Source of the DNA: Bacteroidales bacterium | GTDB lineage: Bacteria; Bacteroidota; Bacteroidia; Bacteroidales; P3 | DNA length: 64,000 nucleotides | Assembly: GCA_017480225.1 (NCBI GenBank) | Contig: JAFVBB010000008.1 | Coordinates: 1 to 64,000 of the forward strand | Reading direction: 5' to 3' | Shown: positions 18,190 to 27,409 of the stretch, one piece after another | Layout of the letters: each line of letters starts with the position of its first letter | How positions within the stretch are numbered: the first letter of the stretch is position 1 | Translations under genes and position numbers: made by a program | The notes under the pieces: model-generated | The model's database searches: none | Told to the model about the DNA's origin: nothing | Seen by the model: the letters and a program-made list of their open reading frames with translations, nothing else

Positions 18190-18197
18190 TATATTTG
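18190..18197 (+). promoter_or_regulatory. -7 element upstream of the M28-like gene
   Basis: TATATTTG followed by CG matches TAnnTTTG; it lies 77 nt before the ATG at 18274, after a long T-run. No clear -33 TTTG. Confidence 0.5.
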
Positions 18198-18273
18198 CGT
18201 TGCGGTGTTGTTGCGCCAGGTGGCGCATTATGCACTGTCACAGAGATATAAATATATAATAATAACGCGAAAA

Positions 18274-19788
18274 ATGAAAAAACTGCTCTTCGGCGCCTTG
18301 GTTATTGCGGCAGCGACGTTTGCCGCGACGCCGTGCGGTGCGCAGACGCTCGACATGGATCCGCTGCCGGTGGAGAAGGTGAGCGCCGATTCGCTGATGA
18401 AACACATCGTGGAGCTTGGCTCGGAGTATTATGAGGGCCGCCTTGCGGCCACACGCGGCCACGAGCGTGCGTTGCGCTATGCCTCGCGTGTGATGGAGGG
18501 CTACGGCTTGAAGGATATCGAGCTGCAGCAGTTCCCGATAGAGTGCAACGAGGTGGAGAGCGCCGTGTTCGACGTATACACACCCGGCAGCAAGGAGAAG
18601 CGCACCTTCACGCTTGGCAACGAGTTCTGCTGCGCTGGCATGACTGGCCGCGGCTATGTCGACGCGCAGATGGTCTTCGTGGGCTACGGTGTGAGCCATT
18701 CGGCCTACGACGAGTACAAGGGCGTGGACGCGCAGGGCAAGATTGTTGTGGTGCTGACCGGCCTGCCCGAATGGCTGCCAGCCAGCGTGGGCGAGCATTT
18801 CGTCACCCTGCGCGACAAGGCGCGGGTGGCCGAGCGCCACGGGGCCATAGGCCTGCTGGCGGTGAACACCAGTGCCGGGTGCCTGCCCACCGAGGTGCAG
18901 GCGAGGGTGTATTGCGGCGAGCTGCCCCACATGGGCACCTTCCCCATGCTGCAGCTCACTCTTGACTGCGGGCGCGAGCTGCTCACCACCGAGCGCGAGG
19001 ACCTCGACGCGGCCATGGCGGGCATCGCCTCCGAGCGTAAGCCGCACTCCTTCGCGCTGTTCAAGCACGCCGCGGTCGACGTCAACACGCGCTACCGTGC
19101 CGACGCGCCGACCTACAACCTGCTGGGTATGATTGAGGGGTCGGACCGCACGATGAAGAATGAGATAGTGGTGGTGGGCGCCTCGCTCGACGGCGCCGGC
19201 CTGCAGGGCGAGACGTGCCTCTTCCCCTCGGCCGACGTGAATGCCAGCGGGGTGGCCGCGGTGCTGGAGACGGCGCGCATATTGAGCCTCGCACCCTACC
19301 GCCCCAAGCGCAGCATACTGTTCGTCCTTTTCAGCGGCGGGCAGCAGCAGTGGCGCGGCTCGCGGGCTTTCCTGCTGGGCTACGACAAACTGAAGCATGT
19401 GGAGGCGTTTGTCAACGTGCAGAATGTGGGCAGCGGCGACAGCCTGATGGTGCTTGGCGACGGTAGCTACCCCGCGCTGTGGCAGGTGGCGCGCAGCCAC
19501 GACACCATGCCCAGCCGCCGCCTGATGGCCCTGCCCCTGGAGAAGACCTCGCCGCGTGGCGACGCCCGCGCCTTCGACCAGATGCGCATACCCTCGATTG
19601 TCATCACCACCAAGGGTGGCCTGAGGCACAACAACGTGCCGTCGGACATTTGGGAGAACATCGACAGCGACATCCTGGCCAAGGCGGCGCGGCTCACCAT
19701 GGAGACGGTTGCCGAGCTGAGCGACGGGCGCTACCAGGGCCGCAGCCCGCAGAGCAAGGGCTACCGCTACGGACTGATTGAATACTAA
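18274..19788 (+). CDS. secreted M28-family peptidase-like protein, active site degenerate
   Basis: A 504-residue protein with a signal peptide (MKKLLFGALVIAAATFAATP), a PA-like insert (about residues 110-240) and an M28 aminopeptidase fold. Expected zinc motifs are altered. The usual G-A-H-x-D is GASLDG near residue 302, so the His is Ser. The catalytic E-E pair before x-G-x-x-G-S is missing (SGGQQQWRGS near 354). The bridging Asp of SADVNASG is kept. It is thus probably a binding protein or pseudo-peptidase. The start at 18274 follows the promoter and gives the signal peptide; the longer frame upstream runs through the palindromic repeat. It precedes gldFG by 22 nt. Confidence 0.78.
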   Translation: MKKLLFGALVIAAATFAATPCGAQTLDMDPLPVEKVSADSLMKHIVELGSEYYEGRLAATRGHERALRYASRVMEGYGLKDIELQQFPIECNEVESAVFDVYTPGSKEKRTFTLGNEFCCAGMTGRGYVDAQMVFVGYGVSHSAYDEYKGVDAQGKIVVVLTGLPEWLPASVGEHFVTLRDKARVAERHGAIGLLAVNTSAGCLPTEVQARVYCGELPHMGTFPMLQLTLDCGRELLTTEREDLDAAMAGIASERKPHSFALFKHAAVDVNTRYRADAPTYNLLGMIEGSDRTMKNEIVVVGASLDGAGLQGETCLFPSADVNASGVAAVLETARILSLAPYRPKRSILFVLFSGGQQQWRGSRAFLLGYDKLKHVEAFVNVQNVGSGDSLMVLGDGSYPALWQVARSHDTMPSRRLMALPLEKTSPRGDARAFDQMRIPSIVITTKGGLRHNNVPSDIWENIDSDILAKAARLTMETVAELSDGRYQGRSPQSKGYRYGLIEY

Positions 19789-19810
19789 GATCCTGGCTCG
19801 CAAAGACACT

Positions 19811-22282
19811 ATGTGGACACTCTATAGAAAAGAACTCGCAGGCTTCTTCTCGTCGCTCATCGGCTATCTGACCATTGCGGTCTTCCTGGTGCTCACCGGG
19901 TTGATGCTGTGGGTGCTGCGCAGCGACTTCAACATACTTGACTATGGCTACGCCTCGCTTGAGGGCTTGTTCCTCGTGGGACCGTTCCTCTACCTCTTCC
20001 TCATACCGGCCATCACCATGCGCTCGCTGGCCGAGGAGCGCCGCACCGGCACCATTGAGATGCTGATGACGCGCCCGTTGAGCGACTGGACCATTGTCTT
20101 CGCCAAATTCCTGGCCTCGTGGACGCTGGTTCTCATCTCGCTGCTGCCCACGCTGGTGAGCTATGTGAGCGTCTACACACTGGGCGACCCGGTGGGCAAC
20201 ATCGACACCGGGGCCGTGGCGGGGTCGTACATCGGCCTGCTGCTGCTGGGCGGGGCATTCGTGGCGATAGGGCTTTTCTGCTCGTCGCTTACCTCGAACC
20301 AGATTGTGTCGTTCATCCTGGCCGCGTTGCTCTGCGCCGTTGCATACCTCGGCTTCGAGAGTGTGTACAACATGGGCATCTTCGGCGGCGGCGACCTTTT
20401 CGTAAAGAAACTCGGTCTGCGCCATCATTATGAGAGCATGAGCCGCGGCGTCGTCGACACGCGCGACGTGGTCTACTTCCTCTGCGTCATGGCGTTGTTC
20501 CTCATGGCCACGCGCATGGTGCTGCAAAGCCGCATGTGGGGAGGCTGGGCGCGCCGCCGCAGCCTGCGCCGCAGCCACTGGCTGGAGATGGGCGTGACGG
20601 TGGCCGTGGTGGCGGCTGTGAGCGTAATAAGCAACTACCTCTTCCTCCGTGCCGACCTCACGTCGGAGCGCCGCTACACCCTGAGCAAGGCCACGAAGAG
20701 TATGCTCAAGAACGTTGACGAGCCGGTGCTTTTCCGCGTCTACCTTGAGGGTGACTTCCCGGCCGACTTCAAGCGGCTGCAGAGCGAGACCAAGGAGATG
20801 CTCAACCAGTTCCGCGCGTACAACAGCAACGTGGGCTACGAGTTTGTGGATCCCAATGACTTCGACAGCCGCGAAGAGCAGCAGGTTTTCTACGAGAAGC
20901 TGGCTAAAAAGGGCATACAGCCCACACAGATACAGACCAAGACGCAAGGAGGCACGGCGCAGCAGATAATCGTTCCGGCGGCGGACGTCATTTACCACGG
21001 TCGCGAGACCTCGGTGCAGCTCATACAGAACCAGCGCTATGTGAGCGACGCCGACCTGCTCAACAACAGCATACAGAACCTGGAGTATGTGCTCAGCAAT
21101 GCCATCAGGGCGTTGGCGCGTGGCGAGAAGCAGAGCATTGGTTTCCTGCAGGGCCATGGCGAGCTGTCGGGCGGTGTGCTGTACGACGTGCAGCGCTCGC
21201 TGCAGGACTATTACAGCCTGGATTACGTCACCATCGACGGCCAGATACAGTCGCTCACCGCTCATCGTCGCTCGGAGGCCGACACGTCGCACTACGATTT
21301 CTACAACCTCTACGACCTGCTTATCGTGGCCAAGCCCACGAGGCAGTTCAGCGACAAGGACCTGTTCATTCTTGACCAGTATATCATGTATGGCGGCAAG
21401 GTGTTGTGGCTGGTCGACCCGCTCGACGCCGACCTCGACAGCCTGGCCTCGCGCGGCAGTATGCTGGCCACGCGCTATCCGCTTGGGCTTGACGAGATGC
21501 TGTTTACCTATGGCGTGCGGCTCAACCCCAACCTGCTGCTCGACATGCGCTGCCGCCCCATACCGATACAGGTGGGCATGGTCGGCGAGAAGCCGCAGTT
21601 CCGATTCTGCCCATGGTACTACTTCCCCGAGATAGTGCCGCTGGGCGAGCATCCCATTGTGCGCAACCTCGATTTGATAAAGACCGACTTTGTCAGCAGC
21701 ATCGACCTCATCGACAATGATATCAAGAAGACTGTGCTCCTCACCACGTCGGAGTTCACGCGCGTCAAGAATGCCCCGGCGCTTGTCGACCTGGCCGAGG
21801 CGCAGGCTGAGCCCGACCGCAGGCAGTATTCGGCCAGCCGCCTCCCGGTGGCGGTGCTGCTTGAGGGCGAGTTCCGCTCGGCGTGGCGCAACAGGCTCTC
21901 GCCCGACTTTATGGGGCAGAAAGCCATGGGCTACCGTGAATCCAGCCGCCCCACGAAGATGATCTTTCTGGCCGACGGTGATGCCATCCGTAACAGATAC
22001 ATGGCCGAGGAAGGAGCCGTGCTGCCACTGGGCTACGACTACTTCACACAGACGCAGTATGCCAACAAGGACTTCATCCTCAATGCGGTGAACTACTTGG
22101 TCGGTGACGAGGGAATGTTGGCCTCGCGCACACGCAACATAAAGTTGCGCAAGCTCGATGTGATGAAAGTGCGCGAGCAGCGTGGCCTGTATCAGGCGCT
22201 GAATATTGGCGGGCCACTGCTTTTGCTGGCAGTGGCTGCCGCTGTCATTTTGTTTGCAAGAAGAAAAACCTACCATAAATAA
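19811..22282 (+). CDS. gldG: GldF-GldG fusion (ABC permease plus auxiliary protein)
   Basis: An 823-residue membrane protein. Residues 1-245 are an ABC-2 type permease with six helices starting WTLYRKELAGFFSSLIGY (GldF-like; motif EERRTGTIEMLMTRPLSDW). Residues about 255-823 match GldG: one membrane helix, a large periplasmic domain (LTSERRYTLSKATKSML, FLQGHGE, LWLVDPLD) and a final helix (LLLLAVAAAVILF). In gliding Bacteroidota, GldA-GldF-GldG form an ABC transporter. No GldA ATPase is in this window, and the fusion is common in non-gliding Bacteroidales. The real start is MWTLYRKEL, not the codon 33 nt upstream. The stop overlaps the next start (TAATG). Confidence 0.88.
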   Translation: MWTLYRKELAGFFSSLIGYLTIAVFLVLTGLMLWVLRSDFNILDYGYASLEGLFLVGPFLYLFLIPAITMRSLAEERRTGTIEMLMTRPLSDWTIVFAKFLASWTLVLISLLPTLVSYVSVYTLGDPVGNIDTGAVAGSYIGLLLLGGAFVAIGLFCSSLTSNQIVSFILAALLCAVAYLGFESVYNMGIFGGGDLFVKKLGLRHHYESMSRGVVDTRDVVYFLCVMALFLMATRMVLQSRMWGGWARRRSLRRSHWLEMGVTVAVVAAVSVISNYLFLRADLTSERRYTLSKATKSMLKNVDEPVLFRVYLEGDFPADFKRLQSETKEMLNQFRAYNSNVGYEFVDPNDFDSREEQQVFYEKLAKKGIQPTQIQTKTQGGTAQQIIVPAADVIYHGRETSVQLIQNQRYVSDADLLNNSIQNLEYVLSNAIRALARGEKQSIGFLQGHGELSGGVLYDVQRSLQDYYSLDYVTIDGQIQSLTAHRRSEADTSHYDFYNLYDLLIVAKPTRQFSDKDLFILDQYIMYGGKVLWLVDPLDADLDSLASRGSMLATRYPLGLDEMLFTYGVRLNPNLLLDMRCRPIPIQVGMVGEKPQFRFCPWYYFPEIVPLGEHPIVRNLDLIKTDFVSSIDLIDNDIKKTVLLTTSEFTRVKNAPALVDLAEAQAEPDRRQYSASRLPVAVLLEGEFRSAWRNRLSPDFMGQKAMGYRESSRPTKMIFLADGDAIRNRYMAEEGAVLPLGYDYFTQTQYANKDFILNAVNYLVGDEGMLASRTRNIKLRKLDVMKVREQRGLYQALNIGGPLLLLAVAAAVILFARRKTYHK

Positions 22283-23352
22283 TGAAGAAAAAGAACATAG
22301 TGCTGATAGCGCTGGCGGCAGTGGTGGTGCTGTTGGCAGTGGTGGTGGCTGTGCGCGGCTCGCGCAAGTCGACATTCAAGCAGAACTACCATGTTGAGGA
22401 TGTGTCGTCAATCACGCGTATCTTCTTGGCCGATAAGCAGGAACAAGAGGTAACATTGAGCAAGGTGGCCGACTCGCTGTGGATGGTCAATGGAAAATGG
22501 GAAGCCAGCCAGCCTATGGTCGACCTCCTGCTTGAGACGCTCAACACGATGCGCATCCGCCAGCAGGTGAACCGCAACGCGGTGCCTACCATGATCAATG
22601 ACCTCGCATCCAGGGCTATCAAGGTGGAGGTGTACCAACGTGTGCCGCGCATCAACTGGTTTGGTGGCAGATTGAGGCTGCTGCCGCACGAGAAACTGAC
22701 CGTCACCTACTTTGTAGGTCGTGAGACTCCCGACCAGATGGCCTCCGTGATGTTCCGCGAGGGCGACAAGGTGCCGTATATCATCCATATTCCCGGCTTC
22801 CGAGGATTCTTGACGCCGCGCTTCATCGCCGACCCCCTGAAGTGGCGCAGCCATAGCATAGTGAACCTTGACGTGCACGACATTGAGCGAGTGGAGTTGC
22901 AGATACCAGGTGCTCCGGACGACGGCTATGTTGTGCAGCGCAACGGTGAGGGCTTCGACTTTCTGTATGCTGGCCAGAAGGCTGCGGTATTCGACACGGC
23001 TCGTGTGGCGCAAATGCTATCGTCGTTCACCTTCCTCAACTTCGACGAGTTTGCGGCCATTGTGCCAAACTCATTTGCCGACAGTTGCGTCAGCGGCACT
23101 CCTCGCACCGTGTTGAAGGTGACCGACATTGCGGGCATCACCACAACACTGCGCACCTTCATCAAGTACGACAATCCCGACGACTGGATGGCGATGCCCG
23201 ACCCTGAGTTGTATGAGACATTTGACCTTGACCGCCTGTACGCCATCATCGACCAGCGCGACACTGTGTTGATACAATACTTCATCTTCGACAATATCCT
23301 GCAGCCTGCCAGCTACTTCCTTGGACAGGACAAACGACTGATAGCCCGATGA
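22282..23352 (+). CDS. DUF4340 domain protein
   Basis: A 356-residue protein with an N-terminal membrane anchor (IVLIALAAVVVLLAVVVAV) and a large periplasmic beta-rich domain. DUF4340 proteins regularly follow gldG and probably work with the same ABC-type complex. Segments such as VADSLWMVNGKW and WRSHSIVNLDVHDIERVEL fit the family. It overlaps gldFG by 1 nt and surE by 4 nt, so it is firmly in the operon. Confidence 0.82.
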   Translation: MKKKNIVLIALAAVVVLLAVVVAVRGSRKSTFKQNYHVEDVSSITRIFLADKQEQEVTLSKVADSLWMVNGKWEASQPMVDLLLETLNTMRIRQQVNRNAVPTMINDLASRAIKVEVYQRVPRINWFGGRLRLLPHEKLTVTYFVGRETPDQMASVMFREGDKVPYIIHIPGFRGFLTPRFIADPLKWRSHSIVNLDVHDIERVELQIPGAPDDGYVVQRNGEGFDFLYAGQKAAVFDTARVAQMLSSFTFLNFDEFAAIVPNSFADSCVSGTPRTVLKVTDIAGITTTLRTFIKYDNPDDWMAMPDPELYETFDLDRLYAIIDQRDTVLIQYFIFDNILQPASYFLGQDKRLIAR

Positions 23353-24110
23353 GACCACTGATATTGATAACCAACGACGACGGCTTCGCCGCGCGCGGTT
23401 TGCGTGCGCTTGACGAGGTTGCCATGGATATTGCCGATGTGATAGTGATGGCGCCTGAGACCAATGCGTCGGGGCAGAGCCACAGCATCACAACCAGCCG
23501 TCCGCTCAGGGTAAGGGAAATAAAGAAGACAGCAGGCCTTGAGGTGTATGCCTGTGATGGAACGCCCGTGGATTGCGGGAAGCTGGCCACGGAGTATTTC
23601 TGCCCACGCCGCCCCGACCTGGTGTTGAGCGGCATCAACCATGGTTCCAACAGTTCAATCAATGTGCTGTATAGTGGCACCATGGGTGCTGTTATCGAGG
23701 CTACAGCCTTGGGTCTCGACGCAATCGGCTTCTCATTGCTCAATCATAGCCCGGAGGCGGAGTTTGCCCCCTCGCTGCCATACGTCAAGCACATAGTAGA
23801 CTACGTGCTGGCCAATGGCTTGCCGCCCAACGTGTCACTCAATGTCAACATTCCGCGCCTGGAGGCCGAGGAGATAAAAGGGGTGCGTGTGTGCCATGAG
23901 GCGAAGGCGCGCTGGCTCGACAGTTTCGAGAAGCGCATTGACCCGCAAGGCAGGCCATACTGGTGGCTTACAGGCAAGTTTGAGTGCGACGACGCGCCGC
24001 AGTCGAGCGATGAGTGGGCGTTGGCCAACGGCTATGTAAGTGTGGTGCCAATCCATCCTGATTTCACTCACTACGAGGCAATAGGTCAACTGAAAGCATT
24101 GCAGTTATGA
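23349..24110 (+). CDS. surE: 5'/3'-nucleotidase SurE
   Basis: A 253-residue metal-dependent nucleotidase that dephosphorylates nucleoside 5'/3'-monophosphates. The N-terminal ILITNDDGFAARGLRAL carries the metal-binding Asp pair. APETNASGQSHSIT, DGTPVDC and LSGINHGSN are the other family motifs. The ATG overlaps the DUF4340 stop (ATGA) and the TGA overlaps the next start. Confidence 0.95.
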   Translation: MRPLILITNDDGFAARGLRALDEVAMDIADVIVMAPETNASGQSHSITTSRPLRVREIKKTAGLEVYACDGTPVDCGKLATEYFCPRRPDLVLSGINHGSNSSINVLYSGTMGAVIEATALGLDAIGFSLLNHSPEAEFAPSLPYVKHIVDYVLANGLPPNVSLNVNIPRLEAEEIKGVRVCHEAKARWLDSFEKRIDPQGRPYWWLTGKFECDDAPQSSDEWALANGYVSVVPIHPDFTHYEAIGQLKALQL

Positions 24111-24400
24111 GGCGTTTCCTTTTGCGCGACTCGGTGCTTTCGGCATTGGTGGCAGGACTTGGCTCGATGGCCCTGTTCTGCCTCTTTCTATGGGCGGGAC
24201 TTTCTGTGGCGGGTATTGACCCAGCTTCGCATGAGCGTTGGTTTGGCGGGGCATTCATTCCTCTTGTGCTCCTTTTGCGCTTCTATGCAAAGACGAAAAA
24301 CCACCTGACAGCCACACGCACACTGATTGTACTCCTCTTTGTGACTTTCGCGGCATTCATGTACCTTATGATAAAGAGCAACGGCCTCTACAACAAATGA
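24107..24400 (+). CDS. small membrane protein, 97 aa
   Basis: Three hydrophobic helices (about residues 9-33, 46-60 and 72-90) with short loops; no named family recognised. It overlaps surE and lpxB by 4 nt on each side, so it is certainly co-transcribed and possibly linked to envelope lipid metabolism by position alone. Confidence 0.7.
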   Translation: MRRFLLRDSVLSALVAGLGSMALFCLFLWAGLSVAGIDPASHERWFGGAFIPLVLLLRFYAKTKNHLTATRTLIVLLFVTFAAFMYLMIKSNGLYNK

Positions 24401-25506
24401 AGTATTACATCATAGCTGGCGAGGCTTCGGGAGACTTGCATGGAGCCAACCTCATGAGAGCCATACGTGAGTGCGACGCTGACGCACGCTTCCGTTTTTG
24501 GGGTGGCGATGCAATGGCTGCGGTTGCTGGCGACCCCGTGAAACACATTGCGGAGTTGGCCATCATGGGTTTTGTCGAGGTGGTGGGTCACCTGCCGGCA
24601 GTGTTGGGCAATATTGCTTTCTGCAAGCGTGATATTGTGCAGTTTGCGCCCGATGTGGTTGTTGGCATTGACTACCCAGGCTTCAACCTGCGCATTGAGC
24701 GATGGGCACATTCGCACGGCTACCGCACGGTGCACTATATTTCACCAAACCTGTGGGCGTGGAAGAAAGGACGGATCAAGGGGATGAGAAGCAGCCTCGA
24801 CGCGCTGTGTTGCATTCTGCCGTTTGAGCGACCTTTCTTCGCTGCCAACAACATGCCACAGGCCGTCTATGTGGGTCACCCCTTGCTTGATGCTGTGGCT
24901 GACTACAAGGAGGCTCCGCTGCCTGTCGGTGCCGACGGAAGACCCATTGTCGCGCTGCTGCCTGGAAGCCGCAGGCAGGAACTGAAGAAAACACTTCCGC
25001 TCATGGCCACGTTGGCCGGCCGACACCCGGAGTTCCGTTTTGTGGTGGCAGGCATGTCGCTTGTTGGCGAGGAACTATACAGCCGCCTTGCACCTAACAC
25101 CGACAACTTGTGTGTGCTCTTCGACCGCACTTACGACATCCTTTCGCATTCGTATGCCGCCGTGGTGTGTTCAGGCACGGCCACCCTCGAAGCAGCCCTG
25201 TTCGATGTGCCACAGGTGGTGTGCTACCGTGCCAACCCTGTCTCTGTTGCTATCGCCAGGACGGTGGTGAGCCGCAGAATACGCTATATCTCGCTTGTCA
25301 ACCTCATTGCCGACAAACCAGTGGTCACCGAATTGATACAGCGCGACTTTTCGCTGAACAGACTTGAGCGCGAGTTTGCCCTCATCACTGAGGATGGCGA
25401 CAACCGTGCACGGATGCTATCCCAGTATGCCGACACGCGCGCCCTGCTCGGTGGAGGTGGCGCAAGCTTTCGTGCCGCCGATATTATAATCAATGTGGCA
25501 AAATGA
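24397..25506 (+). CDS. lpxB: lipid-A-disaccharide synthase
   Basis: A 369-residue GT19 enzyme that joins UDP-2,3-diacylglucosamine with lipid X (2,3-diacylglucosamine 1-phosphate) to make the lipid A disaccharide at the inner face of the inner membrane. Motifs are IIAGEASGDLHGANL at the start, GIDYPGFNLR, HYISPNLWAWKKGRI, LLPGSRRQEL and CSGTATLEAALFDVPQVVCYR. The start at 24397 gives MKYYIIAGEASGD; a longer in-frame version is the shadow of the previous gene. ATGA overlaps on both sides. Confidence 0.96.
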   Translation: MKYYIIAGEASGDLHGANLMRAIRECDADARFRFWGGDAMAAVAGDPVKHIAELAIMGFVEVVGHLPAVLGNIAFCKRDIVQFAPDVVVGIDYPGFNLRIERWAHSHGYRTVHYISPNLWAWKKGRIKGMRSSLDALCCILPFERPFFAANNMPQAVYVGHPLLDAVADYKEAPLPVGADGRPIVALLPGSRRQELKKTLPLMATLAGRHPEFRFVVAGMSLVGEELYSRLAPNTDNLCVLFDRTYDILSHSYAAVVCSGTATLEAALFDVPQVVCYRANPVSVAIARTVVSRRIRYISLVNLIADKPVVTELIQRDFSLNRLEREFALITEDGDNRARMLSQYADTRALLGGGGASFRAADIIINVAK

Positions 25507-26831
25507 AACGCTTTCTCGTCATAGCAATAATGTTGACGCTTGCCTTGTTCGCCCAGGCCGACAGGGTCAAGGTGCGTCTTTTTAGTAACGTCAAGCTCGG
25601 TGCCTTGAGTGTGTCGTTTGATCTTGGCAGTTACAATCTCTATGCCGACGGCAACCAACTGCTTGAGGATATGGCCGGAGAGGGCCGTACTGTATTCCTC
25701 AAGGTTGAAGGGCGACGACTGGTGGTCAGCGTAAATCAGGATTATTACGGATCATTCGCCTCACTTCACCTCGAAGCCACCGACACTGCCTGCATACTCT
25801 GTATCAACCCTGACGGCTTCAAGCCTCGCACCTACGAGGGCGACCTCGAAGTCACAGTTGGCGCCGATGGCAAGCTGCGCCTAATAAATGACGTAGACTT
25901 CGAGACTTACATTGCAGGTGTTGTGCAGAGCGAGATATACGGCTCGCAGACGGACATCTTTCGCATACAGGCTATCATCAGCCGCACATGGGCGCTGCGC
26001 AACATGAAAAAACATGCTGTCGACGGCTACAACTTCTGCGACCATGTGCACTGTCAGGCCTACCTCAACCGCTGCATACGTCCAGACATCATGATGGGCG
26101 CAATAGAAAGCAGTGGTGAGACACTCGTCGACGCAGACGGCAAACTCATTGATACGCCGTTCCACTCCAATTCAGGAGGGCAGACTGCCAACTCGGAGGA
26201 TGTGTGGCGCGCAGCCTTGCCATATCTGCGCTCTGTGCCCGACACATTCTCATACCACATGAAGCAGAGTGACTGGACAAAGACCGTAAGCATTGATCGT
26301 TGGCTTTCCTATTTCCGAAAAAGCCACAAGATAGACACCGACAACCCTGACAACCTCCGTGAGCTGCTTCACTTCGAGCAGGCGCAGCGTAAGGCAAAGC
26401 TGCTTGGCGTTCCTCTGACCAAGATCAGGACTGACTTTCAATTGAAGTCAACGTTTTTCAGCGTCAGCGTCGATAGCACTATGATGACAGTCACCCTGCG
26501 CGGCCACGGTTATGGTCATGGAGTGGGTTTGAGCCAGGAGGGCACCATCCGTATGGTTGGCCTTGGATTCAGCTATGACAGTATTCTTCGCCACTACTAC
26601 ACCGGCGCTGTGCTTCATCACGACCCCGTCGCCAAAGCAGCCTTTGCCCCGGCATATGTGGCCCAGCTGGCACGCATTATCGAGGAAGACAGCAACCAGC
26701 AGACGCGCACCTTGTCGAAAAAGGACGATTGGTTGGGGCGCCTCTTCCGTCTGCGCGACCGCGAGGTGCGCGAAGAAATATATGTCGAGGAGGAGCAGGA
26801 TAACGAGCAGGATTGGGAATATGAGTGGTAG
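25503..26831 (+). CDS. SpoIID/LytB domain protein, secreted
   Basis: A 442-residue protein with a signal peptide (MKRFLVIAIMLTLALFAQA). The SpoIID domain spans about residues 120-380 and includes FETYIAGVVQSEIYGSQ, FHSNSGGQTANSEDVW and GHGYGHGVGLSQEG. SpoIID enzymes are lytic transglycosylases on denuded glycan strands in sporulating bacteria; Bacteroidales homologues presumably act on peptidoglycan in the periplasm. The C-terminal 60 residues are an unusual charged extension rich in Arg and Glu. It overlaps lpxB by 4 nt. Confidence 0.88.
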   Translation: MKRFLVIAIMLTLALFAQADRVKVRLFSNVKLGALSVSFDLGSYNLYADGNQLLEDMAGEGRTVFLKVEGRRLVVSVNQDYYGSFASLHLEATDTACILCINPDGFKPRTYEGDLEVTVGADGKLRLINDVDFETYIAGVVQSEIYGSQTDIFRIQAIISRTWALRNMKKHAVDGYNFCDHVHCQAYLNRCIRPDIMMGAIESSGETLVDADGKLIDTPFHSNSGGQTANSEDVWRAALPYLRSVPDTFSYHMKQSDWTKTVSIDRWLSYFRKSHKIDTDNPDNLRELLHFEQAQRKAKLLGVPLTKIRTDFQLKSTFFSVSVDSTMMTVTLRGHGYGHGVGLSQEGTIRMVGLGFSYDSILRHYYTGAVLHHDPVAKAAFAPAYVAQLARIIEEDSNQQTRTLSKKDDWLGRLFRLRDREVREEIYVEEEQDNEQDWEYEW

Positions 26832-26876
26832 TTTGTAAGCGCTTTGTTTGAACGAACATATACACAACGATTAGTT

Positions 26877-27407
26877 ATGAAACGATACATCATTTTGATT
26901 GCCTGCGCAATGCTTGCTGTAGGGGCGCAGGCTCAGGTAAAATGGCATTCCATTGACGATGCCGCCGCTGCCAAGATTGGCTCAAGGCTCTATTTCGTCG
27001 ACTTTTACACCTCGTGGTGCGGATACTGCAAAAAGATGGACCGCGAGACCTTCACCGATTCTACTGTGGCCAAGATCCTCAACCGCTACTACTATCCAGT
27101 CAAGTTCGACGCCGAGGTGCAGCGCGACGTGGTGTGGTTCGGCAAAACCTATCACCCAGTCAAGAAAGGCCGTAACCTGCAGCACGAGTTTGCTGCCGGT
27201 TTGCAAGGCTACCCTACATACGGCCTATTCCGGCCTGACGGCACGCCGATGCAGCAGATCCCGGGATTCTACCCCGCACGAGAGTTCGTTATCGTGCTGT
27301 GGTATTTCGCCAGCGGCGACAATGACCGCTATGCCTATGAGCAGTACCGCAAGATATTCGACGAGCAGATACGCCCCGAGATGGAGCGCCAACTAAAAAA
27401 ACAGTAG
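26877..27407 (+). CDS. periplasmic thioredoxin-fold protein
   Basis: A 176-residue protein with a signal peptide (MKRYIILIACAMLAVGAQAQ) and a thioredoxin-like domain. The redox motif is in YTSWCGYCKKMDRETF (CGYC), as in DsbD-C-terminal or thioredoxin_7 type proteins, and a cis-Pro-like GYPTYGLF follows. It probably handles disulfides in the periplasm. The ATG at 26877 is chosen because it starts the signal peptide. FtsY begins 2 nt after its stop. Confidence 0.85.
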   Translation: MKRYIILIACAMLAVGAQAQVKWHSIDDAAAAKIGSRLYFVDFYTSWCGYCKKMDRETFTDSTVAKILNRYYYPVKFDAEVQRDVVWFGKTYHPVKKGRNLQHEFAAGLQGYPTYGLFRPDGTPMQQIPGFYPAREFVIVLWYFASGDNDRYAYEQYRKIFDEQIRPEMERQLKKQ

Positions 27408-27409
27408 AC

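Noticed and set aside
19694-22375. Very long open frame on the minus strand opposite gldFG (almost 900 codons)
   Set aside because: It is the antisense shadow of a GC-rich real gene; its translation is His/Gln/Arg-rich low complexity with no domain, whereas the plus strand gives a complete GldF-GldG protein.
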